Part shown: positions 6,714 to 13,610 of the stretch, in pieces | How the letters are laid out: each line of letters begins with the position of its first letter | How positions within the stretch are numbered: the first letter of the stretch is position 1 | Assembly: GCA_002400085.1 (NCBI GenBank) | Contig: DHEX01000124.1 | Span: forward strand, 1-18,339 | Source of the DNA: Clostridiaceae bacterium UBA4839 | Lineage (GTDB): Bacteria > Bacillota > Clostridia > Clostridiales > Caloramatoraceae | Reading direction: 5' to 3' | Length of the DNA: 18,339 bases | The notes under the pieces: model-generated | The model's input: the letters and a program-made list of their open reading frames with translations, nothing else | What the model was told of the DNA's origin: nothing | Databases searched by the model: none | Position numbers and translations under genes: made by a program

Positions 6714-8333
6714 CTACATGTCCTTTTCATAAACTCCTGCTACAATTTCAGCAATATTATTTGAGTGATCGCCGATTCTCTCTAAATTGCTTAAACAATC
6801 AAGGAAAATGGTTCCACTGACGGGAGAACATTCTCTCTTATTAAGTCTTGCAATATGATCTTCCCTTAAATATTTTTCCATCCTATCAATATTAGCTTCA
6901 TTTTCTATAACAGATTTTGCAAGTTCAGTATCTGATTCTTTTAATGCTGTTACAGCGTTAACTACTGCGGTATGAACAATGTCTGCCATTTTATTAAGTG
7001 CCTTTTCACCATCCTCTGAAAAGTCAAGATTGTTATTAATTTTATCCTGAGCAAATTCAGAAATATTGTCAGCATGGTCGCCAATTCTTTCAATATCATT
7101 AACCACGTGGAAAAATGATGTAACTTCTGCAAGCTGATCTTCTGCTAATGGCGTATTAGAAAGTTCTACCATAAAGCTGGTTATTTCTTTTTCAAGGAAG
7201 TTAATAACTTCTTCTTTTTCTTTTACTTGAGCTATGCATTTTTCATCATTATTTATAATTGATTTTATGGATGTGGCTAAGTTATCTGCTGCAATATTTC
7301 CCATTCTTACTATTTCATTTAGAAGCTGGCCTACTGCAACAGATGGAGTTTCAAGTAATCTTTTATCAATGTATTTCAATGACATAGTTTCTACTGCTTC
7401 ATCTTTTCCTGGAACTACTTTGTTAACAAATTTAACTAAGAGAGGAATAAAAGGTGCTTGAATTACAGTATTTGTGATGTTAAATATTGTATGGGTATTT
7501 GCAATTTGGCGGGCTACATCTCCACCAAGCATTCCAATTAACATGGTTATCCATTTCAAAAGAAACATGAAAATTACTGTTCCAATTGTGTTAAAAGTTA
7601 AGTGAATAACTGCAGCTCTTTTTGCATTTTTATTAGTACCAATACTTGCAAGAAGTGCAGTGGCACAAGTTCCTATATTGTCTCCCAAAAGTACAGGAAT
7701 TGCTACATCGATTCCAATAGCTCCGGTTTTTGCAAGTGCCTGTAAAACACCAATAGTAGCACCGCTGGATTGAACTATAGCGGTCATGCCAAGCCCTACG
7801 AATACGCCGAGAATTGGGTTATCATTAAGATTTAAAATAAGATCTGAAAACCATTTTTCCTTTGCTATAGGACTCATAGAAGTGCTCATAATATTCATTC
7901 CAAGAAATATAATACCAAATCCAAGCAGTATTTGAGCTGTATCCTTTGTCTTTTTCTTTTTTGAAAACATAAGAAATGCTACCCCTATTGCAATCATAAG
8001 TGGGGCAAAATCGTTTAAATTAAATGCAATAAGCTGAGCCATAAGGGTAGTACCAATATTTGCTCCCATTATAATTCCTGCTGCTTGATATAAATTCATA
8101 AGTCCAGCATTAACAAATCCTACAACCATTACAGTTGTAGCACTACTGCTTTGAATAAGTGCGGTAACAGCAGCACCTACAAGTATTGCCATAAGTGTAT
8201 TGCTTGTAAGTACTTCAATAAGTCTCTTCATTTTATCTCCTGCTGCTTTTTCAAGGCCTTCACTTGTAAGCTTCATTCCATAGATGAAAAGTCCTAATCC
8301 TCCAGCTAGATAAAAAATCATTTTGTAATTCAT
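6714..8333 (-). CDS. Na/Pi-cotransporter-family membrane protein with PhoU-like C-terminal domain
   Basis: A 539-residue integral membrane protein of the Na/Pi-cotransporter II-related family (NptA/YjbB type). The inverted-repeat transport core shows both diagnostic motifs: QSSSATT at 61-67 and QSSGATI at 188-194, each following a hydrophobic helix, with GANIGTT and GDNIGTC as the paired partner motifs. About eight to ten hydrophobic segments end near residue 310. The last 200 residues are two PhoU-like helical repeats (DIERIGDHADNI and NLERIGDHSNNI signatures), which in related proteins bind metal and may sense phosphate status. Predicted role: sodium-coupled movement of phosphate, possibly export, across the cell membrane. 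The gene stands alone on the minus strand; upstream is a short palindrome at 8399-8416. GGGGG lies about eight bases before the ATG. No frameshift is seen. Confidence 0.88.
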   Translation of the reverse strand: MNYKMIFYLAGGLGLFIYGMKLTSEGLEKAAGDKMKRLIEVLTSNTLMAILVGAAVTALIQSSSATTVMVVGFVNAGLMNLYQAAGIIMGANIGTTLMAQLIAFNLNDFAPLMIAIGVAFLMFSKKKKTKDTAQILLGFGIIFLGMNIMSTSMSPIAKEKWFSDLILNLNDNPILGVFVGLGMTAIVQSSGATIGVLQALAKTGAIGIDVAIPVLLGDNIGTCATALLASIGTNKNAKRAAVIHLTFNTIGTVIFMFLLKWITMLIGMLGGDVARQIANTHTIFNITNTVIQAPFIPLLVKFVNKVVPGKDEAVETMSLKYIDKRLLETPSVAVGQLLNEIVRMGNIAADNLATSIKSIINNDEKCIAQVKEKEEVINFLEKEITSFMVELSNTPLAEDQLAEVTSFFHVVNDIERIGDHADNISEFAQDKINNNLDFSEDGEKALNKMADIVHTAVVNAVTALKESDTELAKSVIENEANIDRMEKYLREDHIARLNKRECSPVSGTIFLDCLSNLERIGDHSNNIAEIVAGVYEKDM

Positions 8334-8398
8334 AATATACCCCCATTTATAGTGTATAAATTTTGGAGAATAATAAGAAATAAAATATCATTGAAATA

Positions 8399-8416
8399 TT
8401 GAATAATAATATTCAA
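8399..8416. promoter_or_regulatory. Small palindrome upstream of the Na/Pi transporter gene
   Basis: TTGAATA (8399-8405) and TATTCAA (8410-8416) form a 7-bp inverted repeat with a 4-base spacer, 66 bp before the transporter start. It could be an operator; the sequence is A/T-rich, so chance is possible. Confidence 0.3.
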
Positions 8417-8477
8417 TTTAATTATAGATTTTTATTAAAATTAAAGCAATTCTTTTATCAACTTTTATCCAATGGTT

Positions 8478-8735
8478 TACCATCCATAATTTCCCCACTT
8501 AATGTGGGGAAATAACGGCTGCTACGCCCCTGGATCGGCTCTTCTAAAACTTAGCTGGAGGAAGTATTCCTTATAAGAAAGCTCCACCTGAGTTTAAGAA
8601 TCGCCTTATCCGATGGCTACCACCCGTAAATCCTCAGCTTAATGCGGAGAATAACGGGTTTTCATGCTCTATAATGACTTGCTTCCAATAAGGGATGATA
8701 ATGAATCAATAGCTTTATTATCATCTTTACCTTAG
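8478..8735 (+). repeat. Multi-hairpin repeat: probable decayed mobile-element end or structured RNA
   Basis: Two related units, 8478-8522 and 8618-8659, share the pattern TACCAYCCRTAA, a hairpin with a TTAAT loop, then AATAACGG. Between and after them are further hairpins. Stems seen: 8489-8513 (10 bp, perfect); 8537-8605 (24 positions, 20 paired, arms 8537-8560 and 8582-8605); 8622-8659 (ACCCGT with ACGGGT outside, a mismatched stem inside); and 8694-8725 (GATGATAAT with ATTATCATC). A conceptual frame from 8548 to TAA at 8689-8691 contains NRLIRWLPPVNPQ, and the next frame stays open from 8685 to TAG at 8733-8735, as if a short reading frame had been broken. A partial copy occurs on the minus strand at 13155-13234. 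The rest of the 8334-8841 gap holds the leaders of the two flanking genes. Confidence 0.55.
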
Positions 8736-8772
8736 TCATAATAATGTGGTTTTATTTTTCCAGTAATTATAT

Positions 8773-8778
8773 TATAAT
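8773..8778 (+). promoter_or_regulatory. Candidate -10 box for the S41 protease gene
   Basis: TATAAT lies 64 bp before the S41 start. No good -35 is found at the usual distance. A second TATAAT at 8810-8815 is closer to the gene. Either could serve; the call is weak. Confidence 0.25.
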
Positions 8779-8841
8779 GGAAGTGGAGGTAAGAACTTCA
8801 TGAAGACTATATAATTTCTTATAATATTAAGGGGGACAAGT

Positions 8842-10092
8842 ATGAAGAAAAAAGTTATTTTGCTCATAATATTAGTGATGGTTGTGTTGTTTGCAATATT
8901 AATAAGTCCTTTAATGAATATCTCATTTAAGAATGAATCAATAAGTAAAGCACAATGGAAGGAAGATCTTGAATATATGAGAAAAAACCTTCCCAAAAAA
9001 CATGTTAATTTATTTTTTAAAACTACTCGCCAAGAGTTTGACAATTCCATTCTTAACTTAGAGCAAGATTTAAATAACATTGATTCACAAGAAATACAAG
9101 TCCGATTAATGAGTATAATTTCAAGTATAGGAGATGCTCATACTAATATAGTAAATTTCGATTCAAAATATAAATATCCTTTAAATGCATATTGGTTCAA
9201 AGAAGGGTTGTTTGTTGTTGGTATTAGTTCAAAATATAAAGACATTTTGGGCTGCCAAATCACTGAAATTAACGATATCCCTATAGGTAAAATAATAGAA
9301 GATATAAATACTTTAATCCCTCATGAAAATGAATTTTTATTAAAGTCGGAAAATCCATCTATGTTACAAGAACCAAAAGTATTAAGACATTTTGGAGTTA
9401 TAAATGAAGTGAGTGAAAAACAAAGCATAGTATTAACATTAGTAAATCAAGATAATATGACTTTCAAGACTAACATCCTTCCTGAGGCTAATAGTGATAT
9501 AAAATGGAGCTATCTAACAGATAAAATTAAAAGCAAATCCCTATATTTAAGCAGCAATGAAAATTCTTGTTTGAAATATAGTGAAGATGATAATTTGATT
9601 TATTACAGATTTAATACTACAGCAAATCATCCAAGCACTAAAGAATTGTCATTATTAAAAAGTATGCTTAAAGAAAAAAAGGCAGAAAAGTTAATTATCG
9701 ATATAAGAGATAATGTAGGTGGTTCATATTTTGGAAACAGCAGGTTAGTTAATATAATACGTAATTCATCATATTTTAATAACAAAGGAAAGTTATTTGT
9801 TATTGTCGGACGAAAAACTTTTTCATCAGGGCTGCTATATACATATGAATTTAAAAATAGAACCAATGCTATTTTCTATGGAGAGCCTACTGGTGGGAAA
9901 CCTAATCATTATGGAGATTTGCACTACTTGAAACTTCCAAACTCAAAGATTTCATTAAGCTATTCAACTAAATATTTTCAATATGGAAGCGGCGATGCAT
10001 TTTTCCCTGACTGTTTAGTTGAATATAGTGTTAAAGACTTTTTAGCTGGCATTGATCCTGCTGTTGAGAAAATTAAATCCGATTATAGGTAG
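8842..10092 (+). CDS. Membrane-anchored S41-family peptidase homologue
   Basis: A 416-residue protein with an N-terminal hydrophobic segment (residues about 4-26) that is a signal anchor or signal peptide, placing the rest outside the cell. The C-terminal part is an S41 (C-terminal processing/tricorn-like) protease core: LIIDIRDNVGG near residue 285, corresponding to DLRGNPGG; GRKTFSSG with the likely nucleophile Ser328; YGEPTGGKPNHYGD; and the closing FFPDCLVEYSVKDFLAGIDPA. An earlier SIGDAHTNI segment, also typical of the family, lies near residue 90. No clear PDZ domain is seen, so it resembles the shorter IRBP/tricorn-type S41 proteins more than CtpA. Substrate unknown. AAGGGGG (8830-8836) provides the ribosome binding site. 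The TAG stop (10090-10092) lies within a GGTAGAG tandem that leads into a GGGAC repeat. Confidence 0.82.
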   Translation: MKKKVILLIILVMVVLFAILISPLMNISFKNESISKAQWKEDLEYMRKNLPKKHVNLFFKTTRQEFDNSILNLEQDLNNIDSQEIQVRLMSIISSIGDAHTNIVNFDSKYKYPLNAYWFKEGLFVVGISSKYKDILGCQITEINDIPIGKIIEDINTLIPHENEFLLKSENPSMLQEPKVLRHFGVINEVSEKQSIVLTLVNQDNMTFKTNILPEANSDIKWSYLTDKIKSKSLYLSSNENSCLKYSEDDNLIYYRFNTTANHPSTKELSLLKSMLKEKKAEKLIIDIRDNVGGSYFGNSRLVNIIRNSSYFNNKGKLFVIVGRKTFSSGLLYTYEFKNRTNAIFYGEPTGGKPNHYGDLHYLKLPNSKISLSYSTKYFQYGSGDAFFPDCLVEYSVKDFLAGIDPAVEKIKSDYR

Positions 10093-10121
10093 AGGGGTAG
10101 AGGGTAGAGGGACGGTTACTT
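10088..10121 (+). repeat. GGGAC-family repeat, copy 2, with GGTAGAG tandem lead-in
   Basis: Three GGTAGAG units (10088-10094, 10096-10102, 10103-10109) run into GGGACGGTTACTT (10109-10121). The first unit contains the S41 gene's TAG stop codon. The core differs from other copies by one base (GGGACGG rather than GGGACAG). Confidence 0.6.
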
Positions 10122-10147
10122 TATATTTGATTCAACAAGAAAAAAAT

Positions 10148-10172
10148 AAAAAGGTGCATTACGCACCTTTTT
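10148..10172. terminator. Bidirectional rho-independent terminator between the S41 gene and copZ
   Basis: AAAAAGGTGC (10148-10157) pairs perfectly with GCACCTTTTT (10163-10172) around a 5-base loop, with A-run and T-run on opposite sides so that it can work in both directions. It overlaps the copZ stop codon by two bases. Confidence 0.85.
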
Positions 10173-10386
10173 ATTTTATATCTTTTATTTCTGTTACATC
10201 GTAGCCAGCATCTTCAACGGCAAGCTTTAATGCTTCGTTATCTGCATCTTGCACCTCAACTACTGCAAGCTTTTCTTTAAGATCAACTTGAACATCTTTT
10301 ACTCCTTTAACTTCCATAAGAGCATTTTTAACATGCATTACACAATGTGCACAGGACATACCTTCAATTTTAATTTCTTTTTTCAT
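10171..10386 (-). CDS. copZ: Copper chaperone CopZ (HMA domain)
   Basis: A 71-residue single heavy-metal-associated domain. GMSCAHC at residues 9-15 supplies the two Cys that bind Cu(I); the beta-alpha-beta-beta-alpha-beta fold is evident, ending in AGYDV. In Bacillus and Enterococcus, CopZ carries Cu(I) in the cytoplasm to the CopA ATPase and, in some species, to a copper-responsive repressor. The His before the second Cys (CAHC) is common in CopZ proteins. The ribosome binding site GAGGAG lies about eight bases before the ATG. The gene is on the same strand as copA and downstream of it, separated by 211 bp that contain a 97-bp inverted-repeat element, so co-transcription depends on whether that element terminates transcription. 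The copZ transcript ends at the terminator overlapping its stop. Confidence 0.92.
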   Translation of the reverse strand: MKKEIKIEGMSCAHCVMHVKNALMEVKGVKDVQVDLKEKLAVVEVQDADNEALKLAVEDAGYDVTEIKDIK

Positions 10387-10487
10387 ACTATCAACTCCTC
10401 ATTATATTTAGTGATAAGAGTTTTTTACCCTTACACTGATTTGTTTTTTGGGGGATATTCACTTTACAAGTATTCGGGATGAGCCCA

Positions 10488-10584
10488 AGGGACAGTTATT
10501 TTATCCATGCTTCAATGTGTAATCAAGGATAAACAAAAGCATAAATAAATAGCTTTTGATAATGAAAATAAAGTAACTGTCCCT
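10488..10584. mobile_element. 97-bp inverted-repeat (MITE/REPIN-like) element between copA and copZ
   Basis: The terminal arms AGGGACAGTTATTTTAT (10488-10504) and ATAAAGTAACTGTCCCT (10568-10584) are inverted repeats matching at 16 of 17 bases. The 63-base interior carries another hairpin, CAAAAGC with GCTTTTG, near 10534-10558. The ends carry the GGGACAG core found in five other places in the window. No reading frame lies inside. It starts 13 bp after the copA stop. No target-site duplication is obvious by eye. Confidence 0.6.
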
Positions 10585-10597
10585 AATGGCTGCTGTT

Positions 10598-13039
10598 TTA
10601 AGCCTTAAATCTTTTAAGCCTTAGTGCATTTAAAAGTACGGATATGGAGCTAAAACTCATGGCAGCAGCAGAAATCATAGGATTAAGCATGGGCCCTCCA
10701 AATAAAGTTAAAACACCTGCAGCAGCTGGGATTCCAAGAGAATTGTAGCCGAATGCCCAAAATAGATTTTCCTTTATATTTTTTATGGTAGCTTTGCTTA
10801 AATTTATAGCAGTTACTACATCATAGACATCATTTTTCATAAGCACAATGTCTGCAGATTCAATTGCAACATCTGTTCCAGAACCTATTGCAATCCCTAT
10901 ATCTGAAGCAGCTAATGCTGGTGCATCGTTTATTCCATCACCTACCATGGCAACAGTTTTGCCCTCCTCTTGAAGCTTTTTAACCTCAGTAGCTTTATTT
11001 TCTGGCATAACTTCTGCAATAATTCTATCTATTCCAATGGATTTTCCAATAGCTTCTGCAGTCTTTTTATTATCTCCAGTAATCATTGCCACTTCAATTC
11101 CCATATCGTGAAGCTTATCTATAGCTTTTTTGCTGTTTTCTTTTATAGTATCTGCTACTGTAATAATTCCAATTAATTTATTGTTTTTAGCTGCATACAT
11201 TGGGGTTTTACCTGTTTTTGCAAAGCCCTCAAATTTATCTTTATAATCTATTATATCAATATTTTTGTTAAGCATAAGTTTTTCATTTCCAAGATATATA
11301 ATATTTTCTTCAATAGTTCCTTCAATGCCCATACCGGGGTAAGCTTTAAAATTTTTAACATTATATAGTTTTAAATTTTTTTCTTCAGCTTTTTTTACAA
11401 TGGCCTCCCCAAGAGGATGCTCCGAGACTTTTTCACAGGAAGCTGCCAGGGATAATATTTCATCTTCATTTTCATCCTTTGAATACATTTCTGTAACTAC
11501 TGGTTTTCCTTCTGTTAAAGTTCCGGTTTTATCAAATACTATTGCATTAATTTTGTGTGTCTTTTCAAGAGCTTCACCAGATTTTATAAGAATCCCAAGC
11601 TCTGCTCCTTTCCCTGAAGCTACCATTATAGCTGTTGGAGTTGCAAGCCCAAGAGCACAGGGACATGCAATAACAAGTACAGATACAAATATAGTAAGTG
11701 AAAAAACAATATCTTTTCCTGAAATAAACCATAAAATAGAAGATACTGCTGCAATAATTATTACTGTTGGCACAAAATATCCTGCAACTGTATCTGCAAG
11801 CCTTGCAATAGGAGCTTTTGAGCCTTGGGCAGTTTCAACAAGTTTAATAATTTGAGAAAGTGCAGTATCTTTTCCAACTTTTAAGGCGGAAAATTTTATA
11901 GAGCCATTTTTATTTATTGTGCCTGAAAAGACCTTATCCCCTGACTTTTTTTCTACAGGAATGGATTCACCAGTCAGCATAGATTCATCAATGGAAGTTA
12001 GCCCTTCTATTACGTCTCCGTCTACAGGAATTTTTTCTCCTGGCTTTACAATAACTATGTCTCCAATTTCAACTTCATCTGAAGAAATGGTTATTTCTTT
12101 TCCATCTTGAATAATAACTGCAGTTTTAGGAGCTAAATTTAAAAGCTTCTTAATTGCTTCAGAAGTTTTGCCTTTTGTTCTGCCTTCAAGATATTTGCCA
12201 AGAAGGATTAAAGTGATAATGGTTGCAGCAGATTCAAAATATAAATCTTTAGCATATTCCATATGTCCATTTGTTATTTGATATATTGAGAATAAACCAT
12301 AAGCTATAGCAGCAGAAGTCCCTATAGCAATAAGAGAATCCATATTAGGATCTCCTTTAAATAAGGTTTTAAATCCAACTCTGTAAAAATTTCTTCCGCA
12401 TATTACAGGAGGGATGGTAAGGGATAGTTGAATTAATGCAAAGTTTAAAGGGTTTTCCATAGGGTCCATTATTTTAGGAAGAGGCATTCCAAACATATGC
12501 CCCATGGATATAATAAGAAGGGGGACGGTAAATATAGCAGAAATAATAAACCTTCTTAAAAGATCACTTGCTTCTTTTTCTTTCCGCTCTTTATCCTTAT
12601 CAACAGTCATATCCTCTTCTTCCAGGGGAGTATATCCTGCTTTTTTGATAGCTTCCTTAATAATTGAAAGTCTTACCTTTGATGGCGCATATTCCACAGT
12701 TAAAGTTCCAGTGGAAAGATTTACTTCTGCCTTATATATTCCATCAAGTTTTTTAACACTTCTTTCAACTGCTTTAACACAGGCAGCACAGCTCATTCCT
12801 CCAATGCCTATAACTTTTTCCCGCTTTTCTATATCTTCCTCTGCAGTATATCCTGCTTTTTCAATAGCTTTTATTATATCATCAGCGGAAGTTTGCTTCT
12901 CATCATATTTTACATAAAGTTTTTCAACTGCAAAATTTAAATTTGCCTCAATAACTCCAGGAACTCTTGAGGAGGCTTTTTCTACAGCTCTTGCACAGGC
13001 AGTACAAGTCATTCCGCTTATATTAAATGTTTTTTCCAT
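10598..13039 (-). CDS. copA: Copper-exporting P1B-type ATPase CopA
   Basis: An 813-residue integral membrane Cu(I)-translocating ATPase. Two N-terminal HMA domains carry Cys12/Cys15 (GMTCTAC) and Cys84/Cys87 (GMSCAAC). The membrane and catalytic parts follow in order: actuator motif TGES, the transport helix motif Cys459-Pro-Cys461, phosphorylated Asp503 in DKTGT, the nucleotide-binding SEHPLG, and GDGINDAP. The final two helices contain YNSLGIP and MSFSS, the residues that mark the P1B-1 (Cu+) subgroup. Length matches B. subtilis CopA (about 802). It pumps excess Cu(I) out of the cytoplasm, receiving it from CopZ encoded downstream. The promoter has a CCCCATGGGG palindrome just after its -10 box, consistent with CsoR-type copper repression; no csoR gene lies in the window. 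GAAGGTGA lies before the start. Confidence 0.95.
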   Translation of the reverse strand: MEKTFNISGMTCTACARAVEKASSRVPGVIEANLNFAVEKLYVKYDEKQTSADDIIKAIEKAGYTAEEDIEKREKVIGIGGMSCAACVKAVERSVKKLDGIYKAEVNLSTGTLTVEYAPSKVRLSIIKEAIKKAGYTPLEEEDMTVDKDKERKEKEASDLLRRFIISAIFTVPLLIISMGHMFGMPLPKIMDPMENPLNFALIQLSLTIPPVICGRNFYRVGFKTLFKGDPNMDSLIAIGTSAAIAYGLFSIYQITNGHMEYAKDLYFESAATIITLILLGKYLEGRTKGKTSEAIKKLLNLAPKTAVIIQDGKEITISSDEVEIGDIVIVKPGEKIPVDGDVIEGLTSIDESMLTGESIPVEKKSGDKVFSGTINKNGSIKFSALKVGKDTALSQIIKLVETAQGSKAPIARLADTVAGYFVPTVIIIAAVSSILWFISGKDIVFSLTIFVSVLVIACPCALGLATPTAIMVASGKGAELGILIKSGEALEKTHKINAIVFDKTGTLTEGKPVVTEMYSKDENEDEILSLAASCEKVSEHPLGEAIVKKAEEKNLKLYNVKNFKAYPGMGIEGTIEENIIYLGNEKLMLNKNIDIIDYKDKFEGFAKTGKTPMYAAKNNKLIGIITVADTIKENSKKAIDKLHDMGIEVAMITGDNKKTAEAIGKSIGIDRIIAEVMPENKATEVKKLQEEGKTVAMVGDGINDAPALAASDIGIAIGSGTDVAIESADIVLMKNDVYDVVTAINLSKATIKNIKENLFWAFGYNSLGIPAAAGVLTLFGGPMLNPMISAAAMSFSSISVLLNALRLKRFKA

Positions 13040-13065
13040 ATAATCACCTTCATAAAAAAGATTAC

Positions 13066-13104
13066 CCCCATGGGGTTTATATTATCATTTTAAAGTAATT
13101 GAAA
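13066..13104 (-). promoter_or_regulatory. copA promoter with CsoR-like operator
   Basis: On the minus strand a -35-like TTTCAA (13099-13104) and -10 TATAAA (13076-13081) are spaced by 17 bp. Directly after the -10 is the perfect palindrome CCCCATGGGG (13066-13075) in the wider context ACCCCCATGGGGT. Runs of C and G around a short A/T centre are typical of CsoR operators in Firmicutes. Assignment to CsoR is inference. Confidence 0.6.
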
Positions 13105-13154
13105 ATAAAAATCAATTACCTAAATAAATTATGATATTATTTTTTCCATAAATA

Positions 13155-13234
13155 TAATAAATATATTGTTAACATTAATCAGGATAAGAGTATTACGGAT
13201 GACAGAGTAGCCAACCATCGGATAAGGTGATTCT
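13155..13234 (-). repeat. Truncated minus-strand relative of the 8478-8735 repeat
   Basis: On the minus strand AGAATCACCTTATCCGATGG (plus bases 13215-13234) matches 8597-8616 at 19 of 20 positions. Beyond it, GGCTAC, CCGTAA and TTAATG recur in the same order as at 8616-8643, with small insertions. In the same frame both copies translate N-(R/H)-LIRWL. The upstream hairpins of the longer copy are absent here. Confidence 0.5.
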
Positions 13235-13255
13235 AAGATTCAAAAAATAATAAAA

Positions 13256-13278
13256 ACCTCAAGCTAAATGCTTGAGGT
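13256..13278 (-). terminator. Strong minus-oriented terminator with no gene upstream
   Basis: ACCTCAAGC (13256-13264) and GCTTGAGGT (13270-13278) form a perfect 9-bp stem with a 5-base loop. On the minus strand it is followed by TTTTTATTATTTTTT, a good rho-independent tail. No minus-strand gene lies between here and 13611, so its transcript is unknown. Confidence 0.6.
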
Positions 13279-13287
13279 AATTGATAG

Positions 13288-13315
13288 TATATTTTTTATT
13301 TAAATAAAAAATATA
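13288..13315. repeat. 28-bp perfect A/T palindrome
   Basis: Each 14-base arm (13288-13301, TATATTTTTTATTT) is exactly complementary to the other (13302-13315). All bases are A or T. It sits 10 bp from the preceding hairpin. Confidence 0.6.
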
Positions 13316-13610
13316 GAGGGGGCATTTTTAATATACAATTTTGTTATTTTTATATATAATCAAATTAATGATAATATCTTAAGAGTAAATATAATAATAT
13401 TTTTTATGAAAACTTTGCAAGTTTCATTGGTAATATTATTAATTTATTTAATTTTAAATTGTATTATGATTAAATGTTACTTATTTTGCATATTTTTAAT
13501 TTATACTTTAATATTATTATCAAAAACCAATATAATAATAAAATAAATTTATTAAATGACTATTTATTTTATGTTAAAATAATGTTAATTAAAAGAAAGA
13601 AGGTATAGGC
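13316..13610. other. Very A/T-rich non-coding stretch before the glucokinase gene
   Basis: Apart from the glucokinase ribosome binding site (AGAAGG, 13598-13603), no reading frame, hairpin or clear promoter was recognised in this stretch. It contains many short TTAAT and ATAATA words that obscure -10 boxes. Confidence 0.5.

Noticed and set aside
8842..10092. CtpA-type processing protease
   Set aside because: The S41 core is present but no PDZ domain is recognisable and the layout fits shorter IRBP/tricorn-like members.
11657..11665. GGGACA inside copA
   Set aside because: It encodes the Cys-Pro-Cys transport motif on the minus strand and lacks the flanking bases of the repeat family.
11400..12917. 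Plus-strand open frames of 63 to 151 codons opposite copA
   Set aside because: They mirror the copA coding strand, have Ser/Ile-rich translations typical of antisense frames and no ribosome binding sites.
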